From an uncultured Bryobacteraceae bacterium (GTDB lineage: Bacteria > Acidobacteriota > Terriglobia > Bryobacterales > Bryobacteraceae), in NCBI GenBank assembly GCA_937924525.1, contig CALDSU010000009.1:176340-240339 (forward strand): a stretch of 64,000 nt of DNA, given 5' to 3'. A program made the position numbers and the translations under genes. This document shows positions 42,738 through 51,531 of this stretch, one piece after another; the first letter of the stretch is position 1, and each line of letters opens with the position of its first letter. The notes beneath the pieces were generated by a model. That model was not told the origin of the DNA. It searched no databases and was given only the letters and a program-made list of their open reading frames with translations.

Positions 42738-44069
42738 ATGCGTTGGATAGAGAAGATCCGCTCGATGGAGCCCGACCCCGAGTATTCCCACCTGGGTCCC
42801 CGTTACAAGTGGTACCTGGTGGCGATGCTCTGGTGGATCTCCTTTTTTAACTACGCCGACCGCCAGGCCATCTTTTCCGTGTTCCCGCTGCTGGAAAAGG
42901 AAATGAACCTGACCACGCTGGAACTGGGTCTGCTGGGGTCTTCGTTCGCGTGGGTGTACGGGTTGGGAGCGATTTTCGCCGGCTGGATTGTCGACCGCAT
43001 CCGGCGCAAAGCGGCGATTCTCGGCGGCCTCCAGGTGTGGAGCGTTATTTGCGTCGCCACCGCGTCGTCGAAAACGTTCCGGCACCTGTTTTTCTGGCGC
43101 GCGGCCGAAGGTCTGGGCGAGACGTTCTATTACCCCGCCTCCATGTCGCTGGTCAGCGATTATCACGGCAAGGCGACCCGCTCCCGGGCCATGGGTCTTC
43201 ACCAGACCAGCGTCTACATGGGGACGATCGGCGGCGGGTTTTTCGCCGGGCTGATCGGGCAGGTGTACGGATGGCGGTGGTCATTCATCGTGTTCGGGTT
43301 GTTGGGCATGCTGCTGGGCGTGGTCCTCAATAAGTACCTGGTGGAACCGCCGCGCGGCGCGGCCGATGTGGCGGACGAAGGCGGCGTCGCGCCGCGGCCT
43401 GCCCGCCAGATGCCGGTGCGAGAGTTCGCCCGCGCGGTGTTGCGAACGCCCACCATGCTCATGCTGCTAGGCGCTTTTCTTTGCGCCAACTTCGTCGCGG
43501 TGGTTCTGCTGTCGTGGATGCCCAAGTTCCTTTACGACAAATTCCACCTGAGCCTCGCCATGTCGGGCCTGACGGCGACTTTGTTTGTGCAATTGGCCAG
43601 CATGGCGGGCGCCCCGCTGGGCGGCTGGCTGGCCGACGGCTTGCGGCGGCGCACGCCGCGCGGGCGGATGATCGTGCAGGCCCTGGGCGTCTTCGGCGGC
43701 GCGCCGTTTGTGGTGCTGTGCGGCGTGACGCAATCGGTCGCCTGGGTGATGGTGGCGCTGACCGCCTGGGGATTATTCAAAGGGCTTTACGACGCGAACA
43801 TTTTTGCATCGGTGTACGACGTAATCCGGCCGGAGGCGCGCGGCGCCGCGGCCGGCCTGATGAACACCGTCGGCTGGCTGGCCGGCGGCGGTTCCGCCCC
43901 GGTGGTGATTGGCTGGATCGCCCAGCGGGAGAGCCTCGGGCTCGCCATCGCGCTGGCGTCATCCGTGTACCTCGTGGCCGGACTGCTGTTGCTGACCGGC
44001 GTGTTGTTCTTTGTGGATCGCGACTCGGCGCGCATCCGGGCGCAGGTGGCCGAAGGCGCGGCGTCATGA
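42738..44069 (+). CDS. MFS transporter, anion:cation symporter-like
   Basis: The 443-residue protein has twelve predicted TM helices. It opens with WYLVAMLWWISFFNYADRQA, the signature start of the hexuronate/phthalate-type (ACS) family, and contains GWIVDRIRRKAA (loop 2-3 motif) and GWLADGLRRRTPRGR (equivalent loop in the second half). ACS members import organic acids such as galacturonate. The gene lies 2 bases after the first glycosidase-like gene and overlaps the second by four bases (ATGA). A sugar acid or acidic sugar is the likely cargo, from family and context. Confidence 0.85.
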   Translation: MRWIEKIRSMEPDPEYSHLGPRYKWYLVAMLWWISFFNYADRQAIFSVFPLLEKEMNLTTLELGLLGSSFAWVYGLGAIFAGWIVDRIRRKAAILGGLQVWSVICVATASSKTFRHLFFWRAAEGLGETFYYPASMSLVSDYHGKATRSRAMGLHQTSVYMGTIGGGFFAGLIGQVYGWRWSFIVFGLLGMLLGVVLNKYLVEPPRGAADVADEGGVAPRPARQMPVREFARAVLRTPTMLMLLGAFLCANFVAVVLLSWMPKFLYDKFHLSLAMSGLTATLFVQLASMAGAPLGGWLADGLRRRTPRGRMIVQALGVFGGAPFVVLCGVTQSVAWVMVALTAWGLFKGLYDANIFASVYDVIRPEARGAAAGLMNTVGWLAGGGSAPVVIGWIAQRESLGLAIALASSVYLVAGLLLLTGVLFFVDRDSARIRAQVAEGAAS

Positions 44070-46399
44070 GATCGCTGGCTGGTCTGCTCCTGGCCGCGGG
44101 CGCCGCGTGGGCCGCTCTCGACCTGCGCGAGGCGGTCGTGGTAACCCCGGGGTCGCTGTCCCGCCAGGAGCAGAAGGCCGTCCAGATGCTGGTGGAAGAG
44201 GTCGAGAAGCGGTCGCACGTGCGCTGGCCGGTGCGGACCGCCTGGCCCGCAGGCAAGCCCGCGATCGGCGTCGCTACCGCCGCGGCCATCGCCGCGCTGG
44301 GAAATCCTCGCGCCAGGGAGATGGGCGCGGGCGGCCCGGCGGAAGGTTTCCGCCTGCGCGCCTGGGAAGCGGAGCGGACGATCCTCCTTTCCGGCAACGA
44401 CCGGCGCGGCGTGCTCTATGGCGTGGGCCGCCTCCTGCGCGAACTGCGCATGGAACGCGGCGCCGTGGAATTGCCCGGAGCCCTGGATGTGGCCACCGCG
44501 CCCAAGTACCCCATCCGCGGCCACCAGATGGGCAACCGCCCGCTCAACAACGCGGTCGACGCCTGGACCGTCGCGCAGTGGGAGCAAGGCATTCGCGACC
44601 TGGCGGTCTTCGGCGCCAACGCGATCGAATTCATCCCGCCCGGCGCCACCGAGCAGGCCACCAGCCCGCACGACCGCCTGCCGCCGCTCGAAATGATGGC
44701 GCGGGTGTCGCAACTGCTCGACGACTACGGGCTGGACGTGTGGCTCTGGCATCCCGCCAATGAGAAAGACTACACGGACCCGGCCACCCTCCAGCGCGCC
44801 CGCGCCGAGTGGGGCGCGGTGTTCCGCAAACTGCCGCGCCTGGACGCGGTCTTCGTGCCTGGCGGCGATCCCGGACATACCCATCCGAGAATCCTCCTGC
44901 CCTTCCTGGCCGGACAGGCCGAGGTGTTGCGCCAGTCCCATCCGCGGGCCTCGATCTGGCTTTCCCCGCAGGGCTTCGACGAATCCTGGATGGCCGACCT
45001 CTATGCCGGCTTGGGCGCCGAGCCGCCGTGGCTGGCGGGACTCGTCTACGGTCCTGGCGTGCGCGTCAGCATCGAGGAACTGCGGCGCCGGGCGCCGGCG
45101 CGGTACCCCATCCGGCTCTACCCGGACATCACCCACACCGTGCGGGCGCAGTACCCGGTGCCGGGTTGGGATCCGATTTTTGCGCTGACCGAGGGTCGCG
45201 AGCCGATCAACCCGCGCCCGCTCGCCCAAGCCCGGATTCTCCGCGAGACCATCGCTGTTTCCGCCGGCTTCATCACGTATTCGGACGGCGTGAACGACGA
45301 CGTCAACAAGGCGGTGTGGAGCGCGCTGGGCTGGGACCCGGACACGCCGGTCGACGCCATCCTAGAAGACTACGGCCGGTATTTCATCGGGGAACGCTAC
45401 GGCGACGACTTCCGCCAGGCCACGCTCGCGCTGGAGCGCAACTGGGACGGCCCGGTGGCCATCAACGGCGGGATTACCGCCACGCTGGGACAGTGGCAAG
45501 CCATGGAGCGGGCGGCCAGCCCGCCGGTGCTGGCGAACTGGCGCTTTCAGATGGGTTTGTTCCGCGCCTACCTGGACGCGTATCTCCAGCGCCGGTACCT
45601 GCGGGAAACCTCGGCGCTGGAGCAGGCGCGCGAGTGGCTGGCGCGGGCGTCGGCGGTGGGCTCGCGCGTGGCCATCCGCGAGGCGGTCAGGGCTCTGGAC
45701 GAAGGGGCAGTCCGCCCGCCGGCGGCGGACTGGCGGGCCCGCCTCGAAGAGTTGGGCGCGGCGCTCTACCAGAGCATTGGTCTGCAACTCGGCCAGCGTT
45801 ACGGCGGTTTCCGCCGCGACCGGGCTACCTCGCTCGACACCATGGACGACCCGATCACCATGCGGCCCTGGTGGCTTCGCCGCCTGGGTGAGATCGTGGA
45901 ACTGGCCGAAGAAGCGCAGCGCCTCCGCCAGATTGAGGAACTCCTTGGCTGGGATGACCCCGGCCCCGGCGGGTTCTACGATGACCTGGGAAACCCGCTG
46001 CGGCAACCGCGCCTGCTCCGCTCCGGCGAGGAGCATCCCACCAGTTCCAGCGCCTTCCCGAATGGTCCCATCACCTGGTCGTGGTATGGCACTTCGGGAA
46101 TCGGCCGGCCGCTCCGCCTGCGCTACACCGGCCTCGACCCTGAGGCGCGGTACCGCGTCCGCGTAGTCTACGCGGGGGAAAACGTTAGCCAGGACCAGGG
46201 CATCCGCCTGCTGGCCGACAAGTGGACCGTGCACCCGTACATGAAGAAACCCCTCCCCGTGCGGCCGATCGAGTTCGACGTCCCCTGGGAAGCGACCCGC
46301 GACGGCGAGACGATCCTGTCCTTCGACCGCGAGGTCGCTCCCAGCGGCCGCATTCGCGGCGCGCAGGTGGCGGAAGTGTGGTTGCTGAGGAAGCCATGA
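44066..46399 (+). CDS. Secreted glycosidase-like protein, second paralogue
   Basis: ATG 44066 overlaps the MFS stop (ATGA). The 777-residue protein has a signal peptide (MRSLAGLLLAAGAAWA) and the same architecture as the protein at 40348: KAVQMLVEEVEKRSHVRWPV, RRGVLYGVGRLLRELRM, YPIRGHQMGNRP, FGANAIEFIPP, VPGGDPGHTHP, NDDVNKAVWSALGWDPD and GFYDDLGNP. They are clearly tandem duplicates that have diverged. The two copies could differ in linkage or chain-length preference. A second ATGA joins it to the sialidase-fold gene. Confidence 0.7.
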   Translation: MRSLAGLLLAAGAAWAALDLREAVVVTPGSLSRQEQKAVQMLVEEVEKRSHVRWPVRTAWPAGKPAIGVATAAAIAALGNPRAREMGAGGPAEGFRLRAWEAERTILLSGNDRRGVLYGVGRLLRELRMERGAVELPGALDVATAPKYPIRGHQMGNRPLNNAVDAWTVAQWEQGIRDLAVFGANAIEFIPPGATEQATSPHDRLPPLEMMARVSQLLDDYGLDVWLWHPANEKDYTDPATLQRARAEWGAVFRKLPRLDAVFVPGGDPGHTHPRILLPFLAGQAEVLRQSHPRASIWLSPQGFDESWMADLYAGLGAEPPWLAGLVYGPGVRVSIEELRRRAPARYPIRLYPDITHTVRAQYPVPGWDPIFALTEGREPINPRPLAQARILRETIAVSAGFITYSDGVNDDVNKAVWSALGWDPDTPVDAILEDYGRYFIGERYGDDFRQATLALERNWDGPVAINGGITATLGQWQAMERAASPPVLANWRFQMGLFRAYLDAYLQRRYLRETSALEQAREWLARASAVGSRVAIREAVRALDEGAVRPPAADWRARLEELGAALYQSIGLQLGQRYGGFRRDRATSLDTMDDPITMRPWWLRRLGEIVELAEEAQRLRQIEELLGWDDPGPGGFYDDLGNPLRQPRLLRSGEEHPTSSSAFPNGPITWSWYGTSGIGRPLRLRYTGLDPEARYRVRVVYAGENVSQDQGIRLLADKWTVHPYMKKPLPVRPIEFDVPWEATRDGETILSFDREVAPSGRIRGAQVAEVWLLRKP

Positions 46400-47454
46400 A
46401 ACACGTTGCCACGGTATTGTTTTGCTGCGCCGCGGCGGTCTGGAGCGCCGAGTTGCGCCAGGAGCGCATCTTCGGTCCCGAAGTGCCCACCGGCCCCTAC
46501 AAACATCCCGCCTGTTTCACCAGCTTCGCCAACGGAGACCTGTACCTGGTGTACTACGGCGGCGGCGGCGAGTACGAAACCGACACCGCGGTGTTCGGCT
46601 CGCGCTTGAAAAGCGGCGCGGCGAAGTGGTCCCCGCCCGTGCCCATCGCCAAGGACCCCTTCCGGTCCGCCGGCAACGGGGTGATCTGGCAAGCGCCCGA
46701 CGGCGCGGTGTGGCTGTTCTACGTCGTGCGCTACGGCCAGACCTGGTCCGACTCCCGCATCCACGTCAAGATCAGCCGGGACAACGGCGAAAGCTGGTCG
46801 GACTCATCGGTGTTGGCGCTGGAGGCGGGGATGATGGTGCGCAACCGGCCGATCCTGCTCTCGAGCGGCGAGTACCTGCTGCCGGTTTACCACGAAACCG
46901 GCCACGACACGGAGAGGGTAGGCCCCGACAGCACCTCCCTGTTCCTAATTTACGATCCCCGCAAGAAGACGTGGACCCGGTCCGCGCCCATCCGCTCGCC
47001 GAAGGGAAACATTCAGCCCGCGCCGGCGGAAATCTCGCCCGGGCACGTGGTGGCGTACTGCCGGCGGGGCGGCGGGTACGGACCCGGGACGGAAGGCTTC
47101 CTGGTCCGCGCCGAATCGCGCGACGGCGGACGTACCTGGAGCGAAGGACGGGACACGACGTTTCCCAATCCCAACTCGGCGATCGATTTCCTGAAGCTCC
47201 AGAGCGGGCGTCTGCTGCTCGTCTACAACGACAGCCCCACCGAGCGCACCCCGCTGACCGCCGCGATCTCGGATGACGGCGACCGCACCTACCGCTACCG
47301 CCGCAACCTCGCCGAGGGACCCAACAGCTTCGCTTACCCCGTCGCGGTGCAAACGCGCGACGGCAAAATCCACGTGGTCTACACCTCGGATAAGCGGACC
47401 GTGATCAACCGGGTTACCTTCGACGAAGCGTGGGTGATGCAAGGCGGACGTTGA
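46396..47454 (+). CDS. Sialidase-fold (BNR-repeat) secreted protein
   Basis: The 352-residue protein has a signal peptide (MKHVATVLFCCAAAVWSAE) and two clear Asp-box motifs, SRDNGESWS and SRDGGRTWS, on a six-bladed beta-propeller of the sialidase superfamily (GDLYLVYYGGGGE, RNRPILLSSGEYLLPVY, KGNIQPAPAEI, FLKLQSGRLLLVYND). True sialidases need an Arg triad. I can see candidate Arg residues but cannot prove the triad, so the glycosidase bond is unknown. Its start overlaps the upstream gene (ATGA), which makes it the last gene of a four-gene coupled operon. Confidence 0.8.
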   Translation: MKHVATVLFCCAAAVWSAELRQERIFGPEVPTGPYKHPACFTSFANGDLYLVYYGGGGEYETDTAVFGSRLKSGAAKWSPPVPIAKDPFRSAGNGVIWQAPDGAVWLFYVVRYGQTWSDSRIHVKISRDNGESWSDSSVLALEAGMMVRNRPILLSSGEYLLPVYHETGHDTERVGPDSTSLFLIYDPRKKTWTRSAPIRSPKGNIQPAPAEISPGHVVAYCRRGGGYGPGTEGFLVRAESRDGGRTWSEGRDTTFPNPNSAIDFLKLQSGRLLLVYNDSPTERTPLTAAISDDGDRTYRYRRNLAEGPNSFAYPVAVQTRDGKIHVVYTSDKRTVINRVTFDEAWVMQGGR

Positions 47455-47465
47455 ACGAGAGCCCC

Positions 47466-47485
47466 ACTCGCTACCGCTTGCGAGT
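47466..47485. terminator. Weak hairpin after the glycosidase operon
   Basis: ACTCGC (47466-47471) pairs with GCGAGT (47480-47485) over an 8-base loop, 12 bases past the sialidase-fold stop. There is no U-tract. A second arm pair, CCCGTG and CACGGG, occurs at 47522-47543 towards the convergent clpS. Either could act as a terminator. Confidence 0.3.
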
Positions 47486-47550
47486 CGTTGTGAACTGTGG
47501 TTCGCGGGACGACCATCATTCCCCGTGGTGATTCATACACGGGCGCTCCG

Positions 47551-47871
47551 TTACGCCGCCGGCTCCAGGACCGCGGTCATCGAACCCCGTGAGCGCGGAA
47601 GGCGGGGATCCGCGCCGTACGCGTGGATCTGGTCGCGCGCGAACTCGGCGGCGCTCCGCTCGCAGGTCAGCGTGATCGTCCGCCCCGTCGTGTCCACCTC
47701 GATCGCGTGACGGAGGGCTTCGTCCACCGTCTTGAAGAACAGCTTGCAAAGCATCTCGATGACGTAATCGTAGGTGTGGTCGTCATCGTCGAGCAGCACG
47801 ACGTGCCAGAGTTGCTCGTGTGTCTCCTGCGGCGGTTTCTCGATTGCGGCGCTGGGCGTGGAGAACGCCAT
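47551..47871 (-). CDS. clpS: ClpS, ATP-dependent Clp protease adaptor
   Basis: The 106-residue protein has the ClpS core: LWHVVLLDDDDHTYDYV, then IEMLCKLFFKTVDEA, H-A-I-E-V-D and a C-terminal RDQIHAYG segment. It binds N-degron substrates and feeds them to ClpAP or ClpCP. The hydrophobic pocket and the DDDHTYDYV loop are intact. A disordered N-terminal tail of about 20 residues, needed for delivery, is present. It follows the ribosomal cluster after an 88-bp gap containing a strong hairpin and probably has its own promoter. Confidence 0.93.
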   Translation of the reverse strand: MAFSTPSAAIEKPPQETHEQLWHVVLLDDDDHTYDYVIEMLCKLFFKTVDEALRHAIEVDTTGRTITLTCERSAAEFARDQIHAYGADPRLPRSRGSMTAVLEPAA

Positions 47872-47891
47872 GAACTACCAGTGTAAACGCG

Positions 47892-47915
47892 GTGGGCCGG
47901 CGCAGCCCGGCCCAC
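47892..47915 (-). terminator. Hairpin terminator candidate after rplQ
   Basis: GTGGGCCGG (47892-47900) pairs perfectly with CCGGCCCAC (47907-47915) over a 6-base loop. On the minus strand the stem is followed by CGCGTTTACAC, a weak T-rich tail. It lies about 45 bases past rplQ and could end the ribosomal transcript. Confidence 0.55.
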
Positions 47916-47959
47916 AACCGGGGAGCGAAACCTCTCGCGCGTGCGGAAGCGCCGCCGGG

Positions 47960-48415
47960 CTACTGCTGCTGCCCGTCCTCTTCCACTTCGCGGCCTTCGC
48001 GCTGGGCCTTCAAGCGCTCTTCCCGCCGGCGCGCCCGCTCGGCGGCCCGCTTCACCAGTTGACTGCCCACCAGTTCGATCATGGCCTGCTCGGCGCCGTC
48101 GCCCTTGCGGAACCCGACGCGGGTAATCCGGACATAACCGCCGTTGCGCTGGCCGAAACGCGCCGCCAGCACGTCGAACAGCTTCTTGACTGACGCGGGG
48201 GTATCCAGGAACGCCGCCGCCATGCGCCGCGCGTGCAACGTGTCGCGCTTGCCAAGCGTGATCATCTTCTCGACCAGCGGGCGCACGGCTTTCGCCTTGG
48301 GCACGGTGGTGACGACGCGCTCCTGTTCGATGATGCTGGTAACCAGCCCGCGCAAGAGCGCCTTGCGGGCGCCCACATCCCGCTTGAGCTTGTATCCGCC
48401 TCTCTTATGTCTCAT
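47960..48415 (-). CDS. rplQ: 50S ribosomal protein bL17
   Basis: The 151-residue protein matches bL17: [65 protein letters not shown]. It binds near the tunnel exit of the large subunit. It carries an additional C-terminal highly charged tail ([20 protein letters not shown]) compared with the roughly 120-residue standard form. Last gene of the alpha segment, 13 bases after rpoA. Confidence 0.95.
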   Translation of the reverse strand: MRHKRGGYKLKRDVGARKALLRGLVTSIIEQERVVTTVPKAKAVRPLVEKMITLGKRDTLHARRMAAAFLDTPASVKKLFDVLAARFGQRNGGYVRITRVGFRKGDGAEQAMIELVGSQLVKRAAERARRREERLKAQREGREVEEDGQQQ

Positions 48416-48428
48416 GGTCGCCTCCTGC

Positions 48429-49454
48429 TTATTCCGAGAGCCGCTCGGCCTCTTCGGCTTCGGACAAACTGACGCCGGCCGGCGGAATCAGCCTTCCCTG
48501 GGCGTCGACCTTCATGCCCAGCATCAGGCCCATCGAAGCCAGGATCTCCTTGATTTCGTTCAGCGACTTCCGGCCGAAATTCTTGGTCCGAAGCATTTCC
48601 GCCTCGGTGCGCTGCACCAGTTCGCCGATGGTCTGGATGTTCGCGTTCTTCAGGCAATTGTAGGAGCGGACGCTGAGCTCCAGTTCCTCGACGGAACGGT
48701 TGAGCACTTCGTTGGCCTTTTCGAGACCGCGCTCCACCGGCTCCTCCACCGCCTCGCTGACCTCCTCGAAGTTGATGAAGATGGCCATGTGATCTTTGAG
48801 GAGCTTGGCCGCCTGGCCGATGGCGTCCTGCGGGGAGATGGCGCCATTGGTCCACACCTCCAGCGTGAGCTTGTCGTAGTCCGTCATCTGGCCAAGACGC
48901 GCGGCTTCGACCGAGAAGTTCACCTTCCGCACCGGAGAATGCACGGAGTCGATAGGAATGTAGCCCAGCGGCAGGTCTTCGTCGAAGTTCTTGTCGGCCG
49001 AGACGTAGCCGCGACCGGTCTTCAGCCGCATTTCGATGCTCAACCGGCCGCCTTCACTCACGGTGGCGACATGCATGAACCGGTCGAGCACTTCGACGTC
49101 CTGGTCGCAGAGAATCTGCGAGCTAAGCACCTCGCCCGGCTCGTCCACCTCGATGCGGACGGTTTTCATCCCCTCGCTCATCACTTTGAAGGGAATCTGC
49201 TTCAAGTTGAGGATGATGTCGGTGGCGTCCTCGACGACCCCGGGGATTGGGCTAAACTCGTGCTCGACGCCCTCGATGCGGACCGCGGTAATCGCCGCGC
49301 CCTCAATGGAACTCAACAACACCCGGCGCAACCCGTTGCCGATGGTGGTGCCGAAGCCACGCTGGAAGGGCTGGGCCGTAAACATGCCATACCGGTCCGT
49401 CAGCGTCTCGGTGTTGGCGACAAGCCGCTTCGGTTTTTGGAAGCCTTTGAACAT
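48429..49454 (-). CDS. rpoA: RNA polymerase alpha subunit
   Basis: The 341-residue protein is the RNAP alpha subunit. The N-terminal assembly domain shows [30 protein letters not shown] and [16 protein letters not shown]. The C-terminal DNA- and activator-binding domain has [17 protein letters not shown] and [20 protein letters not shown], plus [15 protein letters not shown]. Length is normal. It sits between rpsD and rplQ in the standard alpha order, about 58 bases after rpsD. Confidence 0.97.
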   Translation of the reverse strand: MFKGFQKPKRLVANTETLTDRYGMFTAQPFQRGFGTTIGNGLRRVLLSSIEGAAITAVRIEGVEHEFSPIPGVVEDATDIILNLKQIPFKVMSEGMKTVRIEVDEPGEVLSSQILCDQDVEVLDRFMHVATVSEGGRLSIEMRLKTGRGYVSADKNFDEDLPLGYIPIDSVHSPVRKVNFSVEAARLGQMTDYDKLTLEVWTNGAISPQDAIGQAAKLLKDHMAIFINFEEVSEAVEEPVERGLEKANEVLNRSVEELELSVRSYNCLKNANIQTIGELVQRTEAEMLRTKNFGRKSLNEIKEILASMGLMLGMKVDAQGRLIPPAGVSLSEAEEAERLSE

Positions 49455-49512
49455 ATTGCCTTTCTGCTTTCGCTCCAGACCCTGGACCGGCCCGCGGGCC
49501 GGTCCCGCCGCC

Positions 49513-50148
49513 TTACTTGGAATACAACTCCACGATCAACTGCTCATTCAACTGGATCTGCACCAGCTCGTCGCGCCGGGGCTGTCCGGTCACCCGCGCT
49601 TTCAATCCGTCGCGGTCCACCTCCAGCCAGCTCGGCGCCGGGTAGTGGGCCGTGGCGTCGCGCGCCGCCAGGATCGTGGGATTCTTCCGGCTGGACTCGC
49701 GCACTTCCACGGTGTCGTTCGGCTTCACCACGTAGGAGGGTATGTTCACCTTCTTGCCGTTCACCAGGATGTGGCCATGCCTCACCACCTGCCGGGCCTG
49801 GGCGCGGCTGGTGCCAAAACCCATCCGGTACACCACGTTATCCAGCCGGCGCTCGAGCAGCGCCAGCATGGTTTCGCCCGTGATCCCCTTCTGCGCGGCC
49901 GCCTTCTCGAAATTGTTGCGGAACTGGGTCTCCAGCAGGCCATAGATGCGGCGCGCCTTCTGCTTCTCCCGCAATTGCAGACCGTAACCGAGCACCTTCT
50001 TCAGCTTTTTCGTCTTCCCGTGCTGGCCGGGAACAAAGTTGCGCTTTTCAATCGCACACTTCTCGGAGTGGCACCGCTCCCCTTTGAGGAACAGCTTCAC
50101 CCCTTCGCGCCGGCACAGCCGGCAAACCGGACCTTTGTATCTTGCCAT
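49513..50148 (-). CDS. rpsD: 30S ribosomal protein uS4
   Basis: The 211-residue primary 16S rRNA-binding protein also autoregulates the alpha operon in several bacteria. The N-terminus keeps the zinc-type Cys set CRLC ... [14 protein letters not shown] (C+ form), and the S4 RNA-binding domain reads [13 protein letters not shown] ... [13 protein letters not shown] hairpin ends just upstream of its AAGGAG ribosome site in a 133-bp leader that follows rpsK. Confidence 0.96.
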   Translation of the reverse strand: MARYKGPVCRLCRREGVKLFLKGERCHSEKCAIEKRNFVPGQHGKTKKLKKVLGYGLQLREKQKARRIYGLLETQFRNNFEKAAAQKGITGETMLALLERRLDNVVYRMGFGTSRAQARQVVRHGHILVNGKKVNIPSYVVKPNDTVEVRESSRKNPTILAARDATAHYPAPSWLEVDRDGLKARVTGQPRRDELVQIQLNEQLIVELYSK

Positions 50149-50160
50149 CGTTCTCCTTGA

Positions 50161-50177
50161 CGCCCGCCTGGCGGGCG
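50161..50177 (-). promoter_or_regulatory. Hairpin in the rpsK-rpsD leader, next to the rpsD ribosome site
   Basis: CGCCCGC (50161-50167) pairs with GCGGGCG (50171-50177) over a 3-base loop, three bases from the AAGGAG (50153-50158) of rpsD. The leader between the two genes is 133 bases, far longer than others in this cluster, and contains a further palindromic stretch (near 50262-50274). This may be an S4 translational repression site, by analogy with known alpha-operon leaders. Confidence 0.4.
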
Positions 50178-50281
50178 CCCGCGTTCTACCCTTGAAATTC
50201 GGGTGCAGTTTACGACCCTGGAACGAGGGCCTTCCTCCTGCTTCCCTTCCCTGTCCGGAACCGCGGTCCCGAACGCTGCCC

Positions 50282-50695
50282 TTACACGCGCCGCTTTTTC
50301 GGCGGCCGGCACCCGTTGTGGGGAATGGGCGTCGTGTCGCGAATCATCTTCACTTCCAGGCCGGCGGTCGACAACGCCCGGATCGCCGATTCGCGCCCCG
50401 AACCCGGCCCGCTGACGCGGACATCCACCGTGCGCAAACCAACTTCCTTCGCCTTGGTGGCTGCGGTCAGCGAAGCCTGCTGCGCGGCGAAGGGCGTACC
50501 CTTCCGCGAACCGCGGAAACCCAGCGATCCCGCGCTGGACCACGATACCGTATTGCCTTCCAGATCCGTCACCGTGACGATCGTGTTGTTAAAGGTCGCC
50601 TGGATGTGCACCAGACCCACCGGGATGACCTTCTTTTCCTTCCGCTTGAAACTCTTCTTTTTCCCGCTCTTGGCCGAACTCTTCTGCTTTGCCAT
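50282..50695 (-). CDS. rpsK: 30S ribosomal protein uS11
   Basis: The 137-residue protein matches uS11: [78 protein letters not shown]. It lines the platform of the small subunit near the Shine-Dalgarno helix. A lysine- and serine-rich N-terminus of about 20 residues precedes the core. It lies 13 bases after rpsM. Confidence 0.96.
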   Translation of the reverse strand: MAKQKSSAKSGKKKSFKRKEKKVIPVGLVHIQATFNNTIVTVTDLEGNTVSWSSAGSLGFRGSRKGTPFAAQQASLTAATKAKEVGLRTVDVRVSGPGSGRESAIRALSTAGLEVKMIRDTTPIPHNGCRPPKKRRV

Positions 50696-50708
50696 ATTTC
50701 AACCGAGT

Positions 50709-51095
50709 CTATGTCTTGGCGGTGGACTTCTTCTTGTTGGCCACGGTGCCGCGCCGGGGTCCCTTGCGGGTCCGGGCGTTCGTGTGGGTCCGCTGTCCGC
50801 GCACCGGCAGGCCGCGGCGGTGCCGAAGCCCGCGGTAGGAGCCGATCTCGATGTGACGTTTGATGTTCATCGAGATTTCCTTGCGGAGGTCTCCTTCGAC
50901 CGCCGCCTCCTCTTCCAGCAGGTTGCGGATCTTGCTGATCTCTTCCTCGCTGAGATCCGAAACCTTCTTGTTGAAATCAATGCCCGCGCGGTAGAGAACC
51001 GACTTCGCCCGGGTTCTCCCGATTCCATAAATATACGTGAGCCCGACTTCGACCCGCTTCCTCGGCGGGAGATCCACACCTGCGATACGCGCCAC
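50709..51095 (-). CDS. rpsM: 30S ribosomal protein uS13
   Basis: The 128-residue protein matches uS13: [34 protein letters not shown], a helix-rich middle, and the conserved [19 protein letters not shown] before a basic tail of [14 protein letters not shown]. It sits in the head and contacts the large subunit (bridge B1). It is preceded by rpmJ 12 bases upstream. Confidence 0.96.
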   Translation of the reverse strand: MARIAGVDLPPRKRVEVGLTYIYGIGRTRAKSVLYRAGIDFNKKVSDLSEEEISKIRNLLEEEAAVEGDLRKEISMNIKRHIEIGSYRGLRHRRGLPVRGQRTHTNARTRKGPRRGTVANKKKSTAKT

Positions 51096-51107
51096 GTTCT
51101 TCCTCCC

Positions 51108-51221
51108 TCAACCCTGCCGCTGTTTATGCTTGGGGTTCACGCAAATGACCCGCACCACCCCGTGGCGGTGGATCAACTTGCACTTGTCGCAAATCTTTTT
51201 TACCGATGCTCGGACCTTCAT
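51108..51221 (-). CDS. rpmJ: 50S ribosomal protein bL36
   Basis: The 37-residue protein reads [17 protein letters not shown], then [20 protein letters not shown], the complete bL36 with zinc ligands C11, C14, C27 and H32 (C+ form). ATG 51221 starts it, and TGA at 51108-51110 ends it. Its place between infA and rpsM is the usual one. Confidence 0.95.
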   Translation of the reverse strand: MKVRASVKKICDKCKLIHRHGVVRVICVNPKHKQRQG

Positions 51222-51276
51222 GGTTCCATTCCTGGAGGCCCGGCGCCCGGGCCCCTTCTCATCCCGTCATCCCGCC

Positions 51277-51531
51277 CTAGCCGCCGCCATGTGGCCGGCC
51301 AGGAAAAACCTTTCTTACGATCCTGCCCCGTGTTCCGTCATGCGGGGCCACCGCCACTTCCACCCGGTCGCCCGGCAACAGCCGGACAAAATTCTTCACC
51401 GTTCCACCCGCCGGATGGGCCAGCAGGCGCTGCCCGCCCGGCAATTCCACCCGGAACTTGCCTTGCGGCAGTTCCTCCAGCACCGTGGCCTCGACGCGCT
51501 GGTCTCGCTTCAGGGCCGGGTCAGCACCCAC
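51277..51531 (-). CDS. infA: Translation initiation factor IF-1
   Basis: The OB-fold core is clear: VEATVLEELPQGKFRVEL, RLLAHPAGGTVKNFVRLLPGDRV and DGTRGRIVRKV. No ATG lies near the expected N-terminus. GTG 51531 has GGAG eight bases before it and gives 84 residues. CTG 51513, which overlaps the map stop as CTGA, gives 78. Both overlap map. IF-1 usually has about 72 residues, so the tail PGRPHGGG is extra. It binds the 30S A-site during initiation. Confidence 0.88.
   Translation of the reverse strand: MGADPALKRDQRVEATVLEELPQGKFRVELPGGQRLLAHPAGGTVKNFVRLLPGDRVEVAVAPHDGTRGRIVRKVFPGRPHGGG

Noticed and set aside
43481..44065. An N-terminal extension of the second glycosidase-like protein
   Set aside because: It reads inside the MFS gene in another frame. 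The signal peptide at 44066 marks the real start.
46396..47454. A true sialidase acting on sialic acid
   Set aside because: Asp boxes give the fold only. The Arg triad is not proven, and no sialic-acid catabolic genes are present.
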